A stretch of DNA of 14,054 bases, from positions 1-14,054 of the forward strand of contig JAVBQU010000154.1 of assembly GCA_031548675.1 (NCBI GenBank), read 5' to 3'. The translations under genes were made by a program, and so were the position numbers. The notes beneath the pieces were generated by a model. It searched no databases. It saw only the letters and a list, made by a program, of their open reading frames with translations, and was not told the DNA's origin. Numbering within the stretch: the stretch's first letter is position 1; each line of letters opens with the position of its first letter. Positions 1-6,860 of this stretch are shown here, one piece after another. Origin of the DNA: JAVBQU01 sp031548675. GTDB taxonomy: Bacteria; Bacteroidota; Bacteroidia; Bacteroidales; P3.

Positions 1-494
1 TAATCTGTTTTACTTTGATTTTTACAGCTTCTTGCTCTAAGCATCAAGAGTACCCCATTGTGCCGTCTTTGGAATATTTTTCTTTTATGCAGGAAAACCA
101 AATCTGTAAATTGGAATTAAATTTTACGGATGGCGATGGCGATATCGGCTTGGGCGATTGGCAGACCTATCCTCCTTTTGATACTTCTTCTAAATTCCGG
201 AATAATCTTTTTATCACTGTATTTCAAAAAATAAATGGCAATATAATTCCATATTACAGCAACGAATCGCAAACCGATACTTTGCAATTTAACTACAGGA
301 TAAAAACGATAGAGCCTATAGGTGGGCAGGATTATCTGAAAGGGAAATTGGTGGTTGAAATTACAGACCCTTTTTGGCTTAGCAAAGCCAATCTTAAGTC
401 TGATACCGTTGTTTTCCATTGTGTATTATACGATAGGAAATTGCATGCGAGCAATGTAGTAATAACTCCGGATTTGGTGGTTCAACGATATTAA
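1..494 (+). CDS. Putative lipoprotein, 5' end outside the window
   Basis: The reading frame is open from the first full codon (position 3), so the true start lies upstream. The first visible residues (ICFTLIFTASC) look like the end of a lipoprotein signal peptide, with the likely lipidated Cys at 33-35. A TTG at 15 is only an internal codon of that signal sequence. The mature part has about 150 residues, begins SKHQEY, and carries an acidic stretch (FTDGDGDIGLGDW) about 30 residues after the Cys. I recall similar DGDGDIG segments in small Bacteroidota lipoproteins, where a calcium-binding-like loop is plausible but unproven. The rest looks like beta strands. It ends 12 bases before the histidinol-phosphatase ATG, so the two are probably co-transcribed. 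Function is unknown; envelope location is inferred from the signal peptide. Confidence 0.75.
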   Translation, partial: ICFTLIFTASCSKHQEYPIVPSLEYFSFMQENQICKLELNFTDGDGDIGLGDWQTYPPFDTSSKFRNNLFITVFQKINGNIIPYYSNESQTDTLQFNYRIKTIEPIGGQDYLKGKLVVEITDPFWLSKANLKSDTVVFHCVLYDRKLHASNVVITPDLVVQRY

Positions 495-506
495 AACAGA
501 TTTTAA

Positions 507-1349
507 ATGCTCTTTAACTACCACACCCATTCTTGGTATTGCGATGGTTCTTCTCCGTTGGAGGAGTATATAATAGAAGCGGTTAAGCAAAACTTTTTAA
601 GTTTAGGTTTTTCGGGGCATGCTCCTCTGCCTTTTGAATCGGATTTTGCCATTTCGGAGGAACAATTACCTGCTTACTGTGAAGAAGTGAATCATCTCAA
701 AGAAAAATACCGGAATCAATTACCTGTATTTTTATCGCTGGAGATGGATTATATACCTAAGGTCTCTACTGATTTTTCGGTTTTCAAAAAACAGTATCAT
801 TTGGATTATACTTTAGGTTCTGTGCATTTGGTATCTAATGATACAAAAGAAGGCTTATGGTTTATCGACGGTTCTAAGATAGAAACTTACGACAACGGTT
901 TATCGAATGTGTTTGATGGCGATATTCGTGCAGGAGTAGCGGCTTATTACAATCAGATAATGGATATGCTTGCAACTCAAAAACCGGATGTGGTGGGTCA
1001 CGTTGATAAAATTAAGATGAATAATAAAAACCGTTTTTTTTCTACTCAGGATGAATGGTATAAAGCTTTAATACAAAAAACCATTGCTGTGATAGAACAA
1101 CAGCATACGATTGTAGAAGTTAATACACGGGGAATTTATAAGGGTCGGTGCGAGGAATTATTTCCCTCAATCGATATACTGGAATCGTTATGCCACAGAG
1201 ATATTCCGGTAACTATAAGCACCGATGCGCATAAGCCTGATGAAATAAGTATGCTGTTTGCAGAGACACGAGAAGTATTACAGGATATCGGCTTTAAGAA
1301 ACTTGCCGTATTTAATAATGCTTGGAGATTGATTGATATAAATAATTAA
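507..1349 (+). CDS. hisK: Histidinol-phosphatase, PHP family (HisJ/HisK type)
   Basis: This probably hydrolyses L-histidinol phosphate to histidinol, the penultimate part of histidine synthesis, in the cytoplasm. The 280 residues match the usual length of this family (about 260-290) and carry its metal ligands in order: HTH at residues 6-8 with D13, GH at 37-38, E79 (SLEMD), H107 (GSVH), H165 (VGHVDKI), and D240 and H242 (STDAH). The family binds two or three divalent metals with these residues. No other histidine genes are visible, which is common because this phosphatase is often unlinked to the his operon. The start is an ATG 12 bases after the preceding stop, and the conserved HTH motif begins at residue 6, so little extension is possible. 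Other PHP phosphoesterases are the alternative, but the spacing of the motifs favours histidinol-phosphatase. Confidence 0.87.
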   Translation: MLFNYHTHSWYCDGSSPLEEYIIEAVKQNFLSLGFSGHAPLPFESDFAISEEQLPAYCEEVNHLKEKYRNQLPVFLSLEMDYIPKVSTDFSVFKKQYHLDYTLGSVHLVSNDTKEGLWFIDGSKIETYDNGLSNVFDGDIRAGVAAYYNQIMDMLATQKPDVVGHVDKIKMNNKNRFFSTQDEWYKALIQKTIAVIEQQHTIVEVNTRGIYKGRCEELFPSIDILESLCHRDIPVTISTDAHKPDEISMLFAETREVLQDIGFKKLAVFNNAWRLIDINN

Positions 1350-1511
1350 GCTTCATTGGTCTGCATCGGCTCTTTACATATTTTGCACAAGTTGTATAAA
1401 CTTTCTTAAGCCTATTGTGTTTATATGTTCAAAATTGAAACTAAAGAAAATTTTAAAAAACAAACAAGTAAACTGCTGAAATTAAAACTTTAACACTAAA
1501 TATTATACAAA

Positions 1512-1928
1512 ATGAAAAGAAAAGCATCAGCCTATTGGACAGGCTCATTGAAAGAAGGAAAAGGAACCTTATCCACTCAAAGTACAGTTTTAAATAATAC
1601 TGCGTATGCATTTACCTCTCGCTTTGAAGATGGTATCGGTACTAATCCCGAAGAATTAATCGGAGCTGCTCACGCAGGCTGTTTTACTATGGCATTTGCC
1701 AATATGTTATCAACTGAAGGCTTTGTACCTACTGCTTTGAATACTGAGGCTGTTGTTGAAATGGATATGCCTACATTAACTATTACCAATGTTCATCTGA
1801 CTGTAAATGGCGTTGTACCGGGTATCTCTAAAGAAAAATTTGAAGAGCTGGCAAACAGTGCTAAGAAAGGCTGTGTAATATCAAGATTGATAAATGCTAA
1901 TATTACCTTAGCTGCTTCTTTGAAATAA
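1512..1928 (+). CDS. osmC: OsmC family peroxiredoxin
   Basis: A cytoplasmic thiol peroxidase of the OsmC/Ohr superfamily, expected to reduce organic hydroperoxides and hydrogen peroxide. The 138 residues agree with the usual 135-145. The two catalytic cysteines are present: C57 in GAAHAGCFTMA and C121 in KKGCVISR, with R37 (TSRFED) and E48 (NPEELIGA) as the supporting active-site residues. The YWTGSLKEGKG start and the pattern around GTNPEELIGAAHAGC are typical of the OsmC rather than the Ohr branch. The ATG follows 162 bases of AT-rich non-coding DNA, so the gene probably has its own promoter, although I could not fix one. A strong intrinsic terminator begins about 33 bases after the stop, so it is likely monocistronic. 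Confidence 0.93.
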   Translation: MKRKASAYWTGSLKEGKGTLSTQSTVLNNTAYAFTSRFEDGIGTNPEELIGAAHAGCFTMAFANMLSTEGFVPTALNTEAVVEMDMPTLTITNVHLTVNGVVPGISKEKFEELANSAKKGCVISRLINANITLAASLK

Positions 1929-1961
1929 GAAAGTTATTTTTTTCATCTATATTCTGTTTTT

Positions 1962-1998
1962 AATCCTAACAAGGTAAAATCTTGTTAGGATTTTTTTT
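1962..1998 (+). terminator. Intrinsic terminator of osmC
   Basis: A perfect 12-bp inverted repeat (1962-1973 with 1981-1992) encloses a 7-base loop and runs into a T tract (1991-1998). On the other strand there is no T run after the stem, so it acts in the plus direction. It closes the osmC transcript before the convergent minus-strand gene. Confidence 0.9.
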
Positions 1999-2101
1999 AC
2001 ACCTTCAATTGGCATTTTCAAGGCAGGATTTACTTTATTAAGAATAGCGGCGTTATCAAAGCTTATTATCAAACCTTAGCTTGCTTAGCAGTTAACCCCA
2101 A

Positions 2102-2143
2102 TAAACAAAAGAGGCTGTCGAAACAATTTTTCGACAGCCTCTT
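2102..2143 (-). terminator. Intrinsic terminator of the carboxyltransferase gene
   Basis: A 15-bp perfect inverted repeat (2109-2123 with 2129-2143) has a 5-base loop. Read on the minus strand it starts about 22 bases after the stop codon of the carboxyltransferase gene and is followed by a T-rich stretch (TTTTGTTT). The stem contains the phrase AGAGGCTGTC, which I recall as common in terminator hairpins of Bacteroidales. Confidence 0.87.
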
Positions 2144-2165
2144 GCTATATAATTCTAATGTAAAA

Positions 2166-3947
2166 TTAAACGATATAAGCCAAAACTTGGTCTTTTGCCA
2201 CGTTTTCGCCTTGTTTTACTTCTACTTGTACTAATTTACCGCCTTTTAAAGCTATAACGGGCTCTATGCCGTAATAGGCTTCTACAAAGCAAACATTTTG
2301 TCCTTCTTTAAACTCGGTTCCTACAACCGGTGCGGTTGAGGCATCGATAACATCATATTGCCAGATAACTTTTCCTTTGCAGGGAGCTTGTACGGGTTGG
2401 GCAGCGGGGTACATTTCTTGTACTTTGGCTGCATCGAACTTGGGTACTTCTACCACAGGACGGTTAACAACAATAGGTGCTCCTGCTTTTTCTTTGGCTT
2501 GTGCCAATTCTTTATTGAAACGTTCTTTGGCAATACCTGATTTATAATCGCGGTACTGACGATCGTGCATAGCCAATTCGAAAAGTTCTTCATCATCGGG
2601 TCCAAAATCCCAATTGTTTTCTTTCATCTCTTTACGGAATTCATCCAGTGCATCTGGATAAGCATCCTGAGGATTTCCGGTATAGAATTCTAAATTGTTT
2701 TTCTTTGCCAATTCTATAATTTCAGGAGCTAATTCGCCGGGTAGTTTACCCATTTTACCCAAAATCATATTCCAGCTGTCTTTATCTATGTTTGTAAAGC
2801 GAGGTTCGCCTTTTGCCATGCCTAAAATATTCATTAAGGCAATATTTTTTACATATTGGCTGAATGGCGTAACCAAAGGAGGATAGCCCAATTTAGGCCA
2901 TACAAATTCTACTTCTTGGAACAATTGTACAACTAAATCGTTGAAGCTAACTTCAGGTTTGTTGTTTTGTCTCAATGCCATATTGATAGCTCCGTGCATA
3001 CCTTTTAAGTCTGCCATCATAGAACCCATCATGCCGCCCGGCAATCCGCAGCCTACCAATAAAGAGGTCATTTGTTTATTACCGGGGTCAATAAAATAGC
3101 CCAAGAAATCGTCGATAAACGATTGGGTTAATTGACGGGCTTCCATATAGGCTTTCATATTGATATCTTTTACCAAAAAGCCTGCATCTTTCAACATAGC
3201 TTGGATGGTAATAACATCAGGGTGAACCATACCCCATGCAAGCGGTTCCATAGCTACATCTATATATTCAGCTCCGGCGCGTGCTACTTCTAGCATAGAA
3301 GCTACAGAAAATCCGGGTCCTGAGTGTCCGTGATATTGGATAACGATGTGGGGATATTTATCTTTAATAGCTTTTACCAATTTTCCTAAAAATGCAGGAC
3401 GTCCTACGCCTGCCATATCTTTCAAGCAGATTTCATCTGCTCCAAATTCAACCATTTTATCTGCCAGCTGCATATAGTACTCAACTGTATGCAAAGGAGA
3501 GTAAGTGATACTCATGGCAGCTTGCGAAATCATTCCGGCTTCTTTAGCATATTTGATAGAAAGTTCCAAATTGCGGGGATCGTTCAATCCGCAGAAAGAA
3601 CGTGCAATATCAGTTCCTTGGGCTTTTTTTACCTTGTACATCAAACGACGAACGTCTGCCGGTACAGGATTCATTCTTAATCCGTTCAAAGAACGTTCCA
3701 GCATGTGGGTTTGAATACCTGCCTGATTGAAAGGTTTCAACCATTGGCGTACTGCCGTATTGGGATTTTCTCCAAAAAGTAAGTTTACCTGCTCAAAAGC
3801 TCCTCCGTTGCTTTCTATTCTCGAAAAGCAACCCATTTCTACAATAACAGGAGCTATTTGTACTAATTGGTCAACACGGGGAACGTATTTACCTGACGAT
3901 TGCCACATATCGCGGTAAAGAAGACTGAATTTGATTTCTCTTGACAT
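2166..3947 (-). CDS. Carboxyltransferase (pyruvate carboxylase subunit B / oxaloacetate decarboxylase alpha-like) with a biotinyl-like tail lacking the biotin lysine
   Basis: The 593 residues have the layout of oxaloacetate decarboxylase alpha / pyruvate carboxylase B: a TIM-barrel carboxyltransferase (about 1-300), a conserved carboxylase region (about 300-470), a charged linker, and a biotinyl-like domain (about 524-593). The four metal ligands of the family are recognisable: D13 (YRDMWQ, where relatives have RDxHQ), K176 (CLKDMAG, the carbamylated lysine) and H206/H208 (YHGHSG). Two departures stand out. The biotinyl motif VEA-MKM reads VEA-YYG, with Tyr559 in place of the biotinylated Lys. 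The PGGxxTN/SN segment, which holds the catalytic Thr or Ser in relatives, reads PGGMMGSM (303-310). From memory, Bacteroidales carry a family with these same features, so it is probably a lineage-specific form and not a decayed gene. It may use a separate biotin carrier protein; none is encoded nearby. Substrate is not determined. Confidence 0.8.
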   Translation of the reverse strand: MSREIKFSLLYRDMWQSSGKYVPRVDQLVQIAPVIVEMGCFSRIESNGGAFEQVNLLFGENPNTAVRQWLKPFNQAGIQTHMLERSLNGLRMNPVPADVRRLMYKVKKAQGTDIARSFCGLNDPRNLELSIKYAKEAGMISQAAMSITYSPLHTVEYYMQLADKMVEFGADEICLKDMAGVGRPAFLGKLVKAIKDKYPHIVIQYHGHSGPGFSVASMLEVARAGAEYIDVAMEPLAWGMVHPDVITIQAMLKDAGFLVKDINMKAYMEARQLTQSFIDDFLGYFIDPGNKQMTSLLVGCGLPGGMMGSMMADLKGMHGAINMALRQNNKPEVSFNDLVVQLFQEVEFVWPKLGYPPLVTPFSQYVKNIALMNILGMAKGEPRFTNIDKDSWNMILGKMGKLPGELAPEIIELAKKNNLEFYTGNPQDAYPDALDEFRKEMKENNWDFGPDDEELFELAMHDRQYRDYKSGIAKERFNKELAQAKEKAGAPIVVNRPVVEVPKFDAAKVQEMYPAAQPVQAPCKGKVIWQYDVIDASTAPVVGTEFKEGQNVCFVEAYYGIEPVIALKGGKLVQVEVKQGENVAKDQVLAYIV

Positions 3948-3989
3948 AGCTAATTGATATTTTTGAGAGATTGATTTTGATATTTTTTG

Positions 3990-4020
3990 CGAAGTTACAG
4001 AAACTAATTGAAATTAGAAA
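3990..4020 (-). promoter_or_regulatory. Likely promoter of the carboxyltransferase gene
   Basis: On the minus strand, TTTC (4020-4017) is followed after 19 bases by TAACTTCG (3997-3990). Each element is one base away from the Bacteroidota consensus TTTG ... TAnnTTTG, and the spacing is ideal. Transcription would start roughly 35 bases before the ATG at 3947. Confidence 0.5.
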
Positions 4021-4128
4021 GGATTCTTTGGCTTCTTATTATTAACACATGAAATACAACAGACTAAGCTCCTGCATTGTTTAAAATTATGACAACTGCA
4101 ACAGAGTGGTTCATTTCAGCATAGAACC

Positions 4129-4289
4129 TAGAGGCTGTTTAGCCTCCCGACTAAATATGCTTTGGACAGTAATCTAAATTCTTTTTGGTTTACCAGTCAA
4201 AGAGCCTTTGGCTTCTCGTGCAAAGAGTGTTTGGCTTCTCTATCAAAGAGTGTTTGACTTCCTTTGCAAATGCGATTTAAGAATTTTTC
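4129..4289. repeat. Degraded 23-bp tandem repeat array upstream of an outer-membrane gene
   Basis: Three clear copies of a 23-bp unit lie at 4198-4220, 4221-4243 and 4244-4266; neighbouring copies share 18 of 23 bases. Each starts CAAAGAG and continues with TTTGGCTTC or TTTGACTTC. In the same 23-bp phase, weaker copies can be seen upstream (4129-4151, 4152-4174, 4175-4197) and one downstream (4267-4289); these keep mainly the A run at unit positions 2-4 and the TTT at 10-12, mostly with G or GG after it. An out-of-phase copy sharing 16 of 23 bases with the first clear unit lies at 4018-4040. Because 23 is not a multiple of three and the frames show no family resemblance, the array is probably non-coding. 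The first copy also holds a small perfect hairpin (GAGGCT-GTTT-AGCCTC, 4131-4146). The remainder of the 3948-4442 intergenic region holds only the two divergent promoters. Confidence 0.8.
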
Positions 4290-4335
4290 TGTTCAGCAGG
4301 AGGTTCTACAAAAATATAAAGATAAATTCTTTTTT

Positions 4336-4366
4336 CTTGTATATATTTCAAATTTTTATAACTTTG
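4336..4366 (+). promoter_or_regulatory. Promoter of the outer-membrane barrel gene
   Basis: CTTG (4336-4339) is followed after exactly 19 bases by TAACTTTG (4359-4366), a full match to the Bacteroidota -7 element and one mismatch in the -33 element. Transcription would begin near 4373, leaving a leader of about 70 bases. The 23-bp repeat array ends about 47 bases upstream of the -33 element. Confidence 0.7.
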
Positions 4367-4442
4367 CACGAGACTGTATTTCTGGCAAAAAATATAATGA
4401 GAATCAAATACATACATATTATTAACCTAAAGTAATACAACT

Positions 4443-5078
4443 ATGAACAAAGCTCTATTATTTATTTTGTTATTCTTAGCAAGTTCCGACATAGGTTTAG
4501 CTCAATCGAAAGCAACCATGGATAAAGAAAGAAAAGCATTTATCGAAGGTGGATTTTCAATGTACATATCAGAAGATACCTATGCAGGTCTGTTTTTAGC
4601 AGGAGGATACCATGTATCTCCGCGCTTAAGGTTAGAATTTAATTTCTGCACCTATTTTTATGGTGAACAGATAGGTACATTCAGTTATACGTTAAACAGT
4701 ACAGGAAGTACCATTCATAATGATGGGGAAATTAACCGCAATTATAATATCACGCCCCTTTTTGCAACCCTGATGTACACCTTTGACTTAAGTCCAAAGG
4801 TACATTTTTTAGCAGGCCCTTCTTTAGGTCTTACTACTTTATGGGCTCGGGACTCTTATTCCCCCAGCGGTTTGGATGGAGAGCCCAGTAGTAAATTTAA
4901 AAAAAATGAGGTTATTCCCACTGCCGGTTTAGGTATCGGCTTATCATTCGATGTAGGTAGGCGCGCAGCGGTTAATGTGGGTTATAAACTTTTATTCAAC
5001 GAAAAAATAGATTTCGAACTTGTAACCATCAATAACGCAACAAGCCAGCTCAATTTTACGTTTAGTTGGAAATTCTAA
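4443..5078 (+). CDS. Small outer-membrane beta-barrel protein
   Basis: The 211 residues begin with a signal peptide (about 1-20, ending GLAQ). The mature chain is made of alternating hydrophobic/polar strands with aromatic girdles, for example EGGFSMYISEDTYAGLFLAGG, then GGYHVSPRLRLEFNF, FATLMYTFDL, HFLAGPSLGLTTLW, AAVNVGYKLLFN and a last strand ending FTFSWKF with a terminal Phe. This is the pattern of an 8-strand porin-like barrel (outer membrane protein beta-barrel family). No binding or enzymatic motif is visible, so the role is unknown; such proteins are usually structural or adhesion-related. The start is the ATG that begins the signal peptide. It sits only 11 bases upstream of the sugar phosphate mutase ATG, suggesting a shared transcript. 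A tandem repeat array precedes its promoter. Confidence 0.82.
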   Translation: MNKALLFILLFLASSDIGLAQSKATMDKERKAFIEGGFSMYISEDTYAGLFLAGGYHVSPRLRLEFNFCTYFYGEQIGTFSYTLNSTGSTIHNDGEINRNYNITPLFATLMYTFDLSPKVHFLAGPSLGLTTLWARDSYSPSGLDGEPSSKFKKNEVIPTAGLGIGLSFDVGRRAAVNVGYKLLFNEKIDFELVTINNATSQLNFTFSWKF

Positions 5079-5089
5079 ATTTTAATTCC

Positions 5090-6433
5090 ATGAATGCATT
5101 CAAAGCCTACGATATAAGAGGCATTTACAATCAAGATTTTGATGAAACTGATGTTTAAAAAATCGGATTCTTTCTTTCCCGTTTACTAAAAACAGATACT
5201 ATTTTAGTGGGGAGGGACATACGTTTATCTTCTCCCGAAATATTCGAATATTTATGTAAGGGTATTACAGACAGCGGTGCTTCGGTACATGATTTAGGTT
5301 TGTCAACCACCCCTTTGGTTTATTGGGTTACGGCCAAATATAATTACAAAGCCTCGGTAATGATAACGGCTTCGCACAATGCGAAAGAATATAATGGGTT
5401 AAAAATATCGAAAGAAAACGCTTTACCTGTTGGTTTCGATTCGGGATTAAATCTTTTGCAGCAATGGGTAGAGACAGAAGCTATCGAACCGTCTTTGTCA
5501 AAAGGGTCTATACATACCGTTGATTATAAGAATGAGTACATTACTTTTCAAAAGCAATTCCTTACTGATTTATCTAATCTGAAAATAGCCATAGATTGCT
5601 CTAACGGTATGTGTAATTTATTTGTAAAGGAATTGTTCGGGGACCAAGTTTTCTATTTGTTTGATAAGCTTGATGGTAATTTTCCCAACCATGAACCAAA
5701 CCCCTTAGAGCCTGAAAATATCAAAGACTTACAAAGCTTTGTGCGAAAAGAAAAATGCGATGCAGGCGTAATATACGACGGCGATGCAGACCGGGTTATG
5801 TTTGTAGACGAGCATGGCGATTTTGTTTCTCCCGATTTATTTATTGCTGTTATGGCTGATTATTTTTGTAAAGAAAAAGGATTAACCGGCAATGTTTTGC
5901 AAGATATAAGAACCTCTAAATCTGTTCAGGAACATCTGGAGAAATTAGGCAATACCGTGTACACATGGCGTGTGGGACGTGCGTATGCTGCCCGTAAGCT
6001 GCGTGAAATTGACGGAATTTTCGGAGGCGAATTAGCAGGACATTACTATTTCCGCGATTTCTTTTATTCCGATTCCGGCATTATGGCAAGTTTGATTATT
6101 TTGGGAATCATCAGTAAAAGCAAAACCCAAGGTCAAAGTCTCTCGGAAATAATAGCCCAAATAAAATCATATTACAATACAGGAGAGGTTAACTTCCGCT
6201 TAGAACGTAAGACCGAAGCGATGGAGGCTGTAAAAGCCCATTTTGAAGCCCAAGAAAAACCTTTAAAAGTTATGGATTTCGACGGCTATAGAATTGAATT
6301 TGCCGATTGGTGGTTTAACATCCGCATGTCGAACACGGAACCTTACCTGCGTTTTATTGCAGAAGCAAAAACACAGGCGATGCTTGATGCTAAATTAAAA
6401 GAAGCTCAACAGATTATTGCCTCTTTTTCTTAA
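5090..6433 (+). pseudogene. Phosphomannomutase/phosphoglucomutase interrupted by one in-frame stop
   Basis: The frame from the ATG at 5090 to the stop at 6433 encodes a 447-codon alpha-D-phosphohexomutase, a normal length for bacterial phosphomannomutase/phosphoglucomutase, which interconverts hexose 1- and 6-phosphates for envelope polysaccharide precursors. It starts MNAFKAYDIRGIYNQDFDET, the standard opening, but codon 23 (5156-5158) is TAA. After that the same frame continues with VGRDIRLSSP and holds every later family motif: TASHNAKEYNGLK with the phosphoserine (about residue 95), the metal loop DGDADR (230-235), the sugar loop GGELAGHYYF (312-321) and the phosphate-binding RMSNTEPYLR (412-421). 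No frameshift is present. A restart at the GTG at 5207 would give 408 residues lacking AYDIRG and the first strand, and no ribosome binding site is obvious there. It could be a recent nonsense mutation, a sequencing error, or readthrough. The 3' end overlaps convergent tadA by 20 bases. Confidence 0.82.
5156..5158 (+). other. In-frame TAA in the mutase gene
   Basis: The codon lies between GTT and AAA-ATC-GGA. Relatives usually have an aromatic or hydrophobic residue here before K-I-G, and TAT or TAC (Tyr) would differ from TAA by one base. Genes on both sides end in TAA, so the codon is not reassigned in this genome. Confidence 0.85.
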
Positions 6434-6860
6434 AAAAATCTTTGACTAAATCGGAACATTCCTGAGCTAATACTCCTTTAACAAATTCTGTTTTGGGATG
6501 TAAAAGGTTTTGGGAGATTAAAGAATATCCGCGTTTTTCGTCTGCGGCTGCGTAAACAATTTTGCTGATTTGTGTCCAAAAGGCTGCTCCGGCACACATA
6601 ACACAAGGTTCGAGGGTTACATACAGCGTACAATCCTGTAAATATTTTCCGCCTAAATATGAAGCGGCGGCGGTAAAAGCCTGCATTTCGGCATGGGCGG
6701 TTACATCGGTAAGCCTTTCAGTAAGATTATGCCCGCGGGCAATAATTTTATTTTGACAAACAATAACCGCTCCTACGGGTACTTCATCTAGTTCAAAAGC
6801 TCTTTGGGCTTCCTTCAAAGCCTCTTTCATAAAATATTCGTCTGAAAAAATACTCAACAT
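6414..6860 (-). CDS. tadA: tRNA-specific adenosine deaminase
   Basis: This converts adenosine 34 to inosine in the anticodon of tRNA-Arg(ACG), an essential modification in most bacteria. The 148 residues match TadA length and show its zinc deaminase core: HAEM with H56 and catalytic E58, and PCVMC with C86 and C89 as zinc ligands; the E. coli enzyme has these at nearly the same numbers. N45 in RGHNLTE and the segment VYAAADEKRGYSLIS fit the RNA-acting branch better than guanine or cytosine deaminases. The ATG overlaps the stop of the upstream SUMF1 gene by one base (TAATG), so translation is probably coupled. Its 3' end overlaps the convergent mutase gene by 20 bases; that overlap leaves no room for a separate terminator. 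Confidence 0.92.
   Translation of the reverse strand: MLSIFSDEYFMKEALKEAQRAFELDEVPVGAVIVCQNKIIARGHNLTERLTDVTAHAEMQAFTAAASYLGGKYLQDCTLYVTLEPCVMCAGAAFWTQISKIVYAAADEKRGYSLISQNLLHPKTEFVKGVLAQECSDLVKDFFKKKRQ

Noticed and set aside
4129..4289. CRISPR array
   Set aside because: The 23-bp units are directly adjacent with no spacers, are degenerate, and no cas gene is present.
4208..4435. Open frame of 75 codons across the repeat array and promoter
   Set aside because: It runs through the tandem repeats and the predicted promoter of the barrel gene, has no family features, and the 23-bp unit shifts the frame at each copy.
5156..5158. Reassigned TAA codon or programmed frameshift
   Set aside because: TAA ends most genes in the window, and the frame is the same before and after the stop, so a frameshift would not restore the protein.
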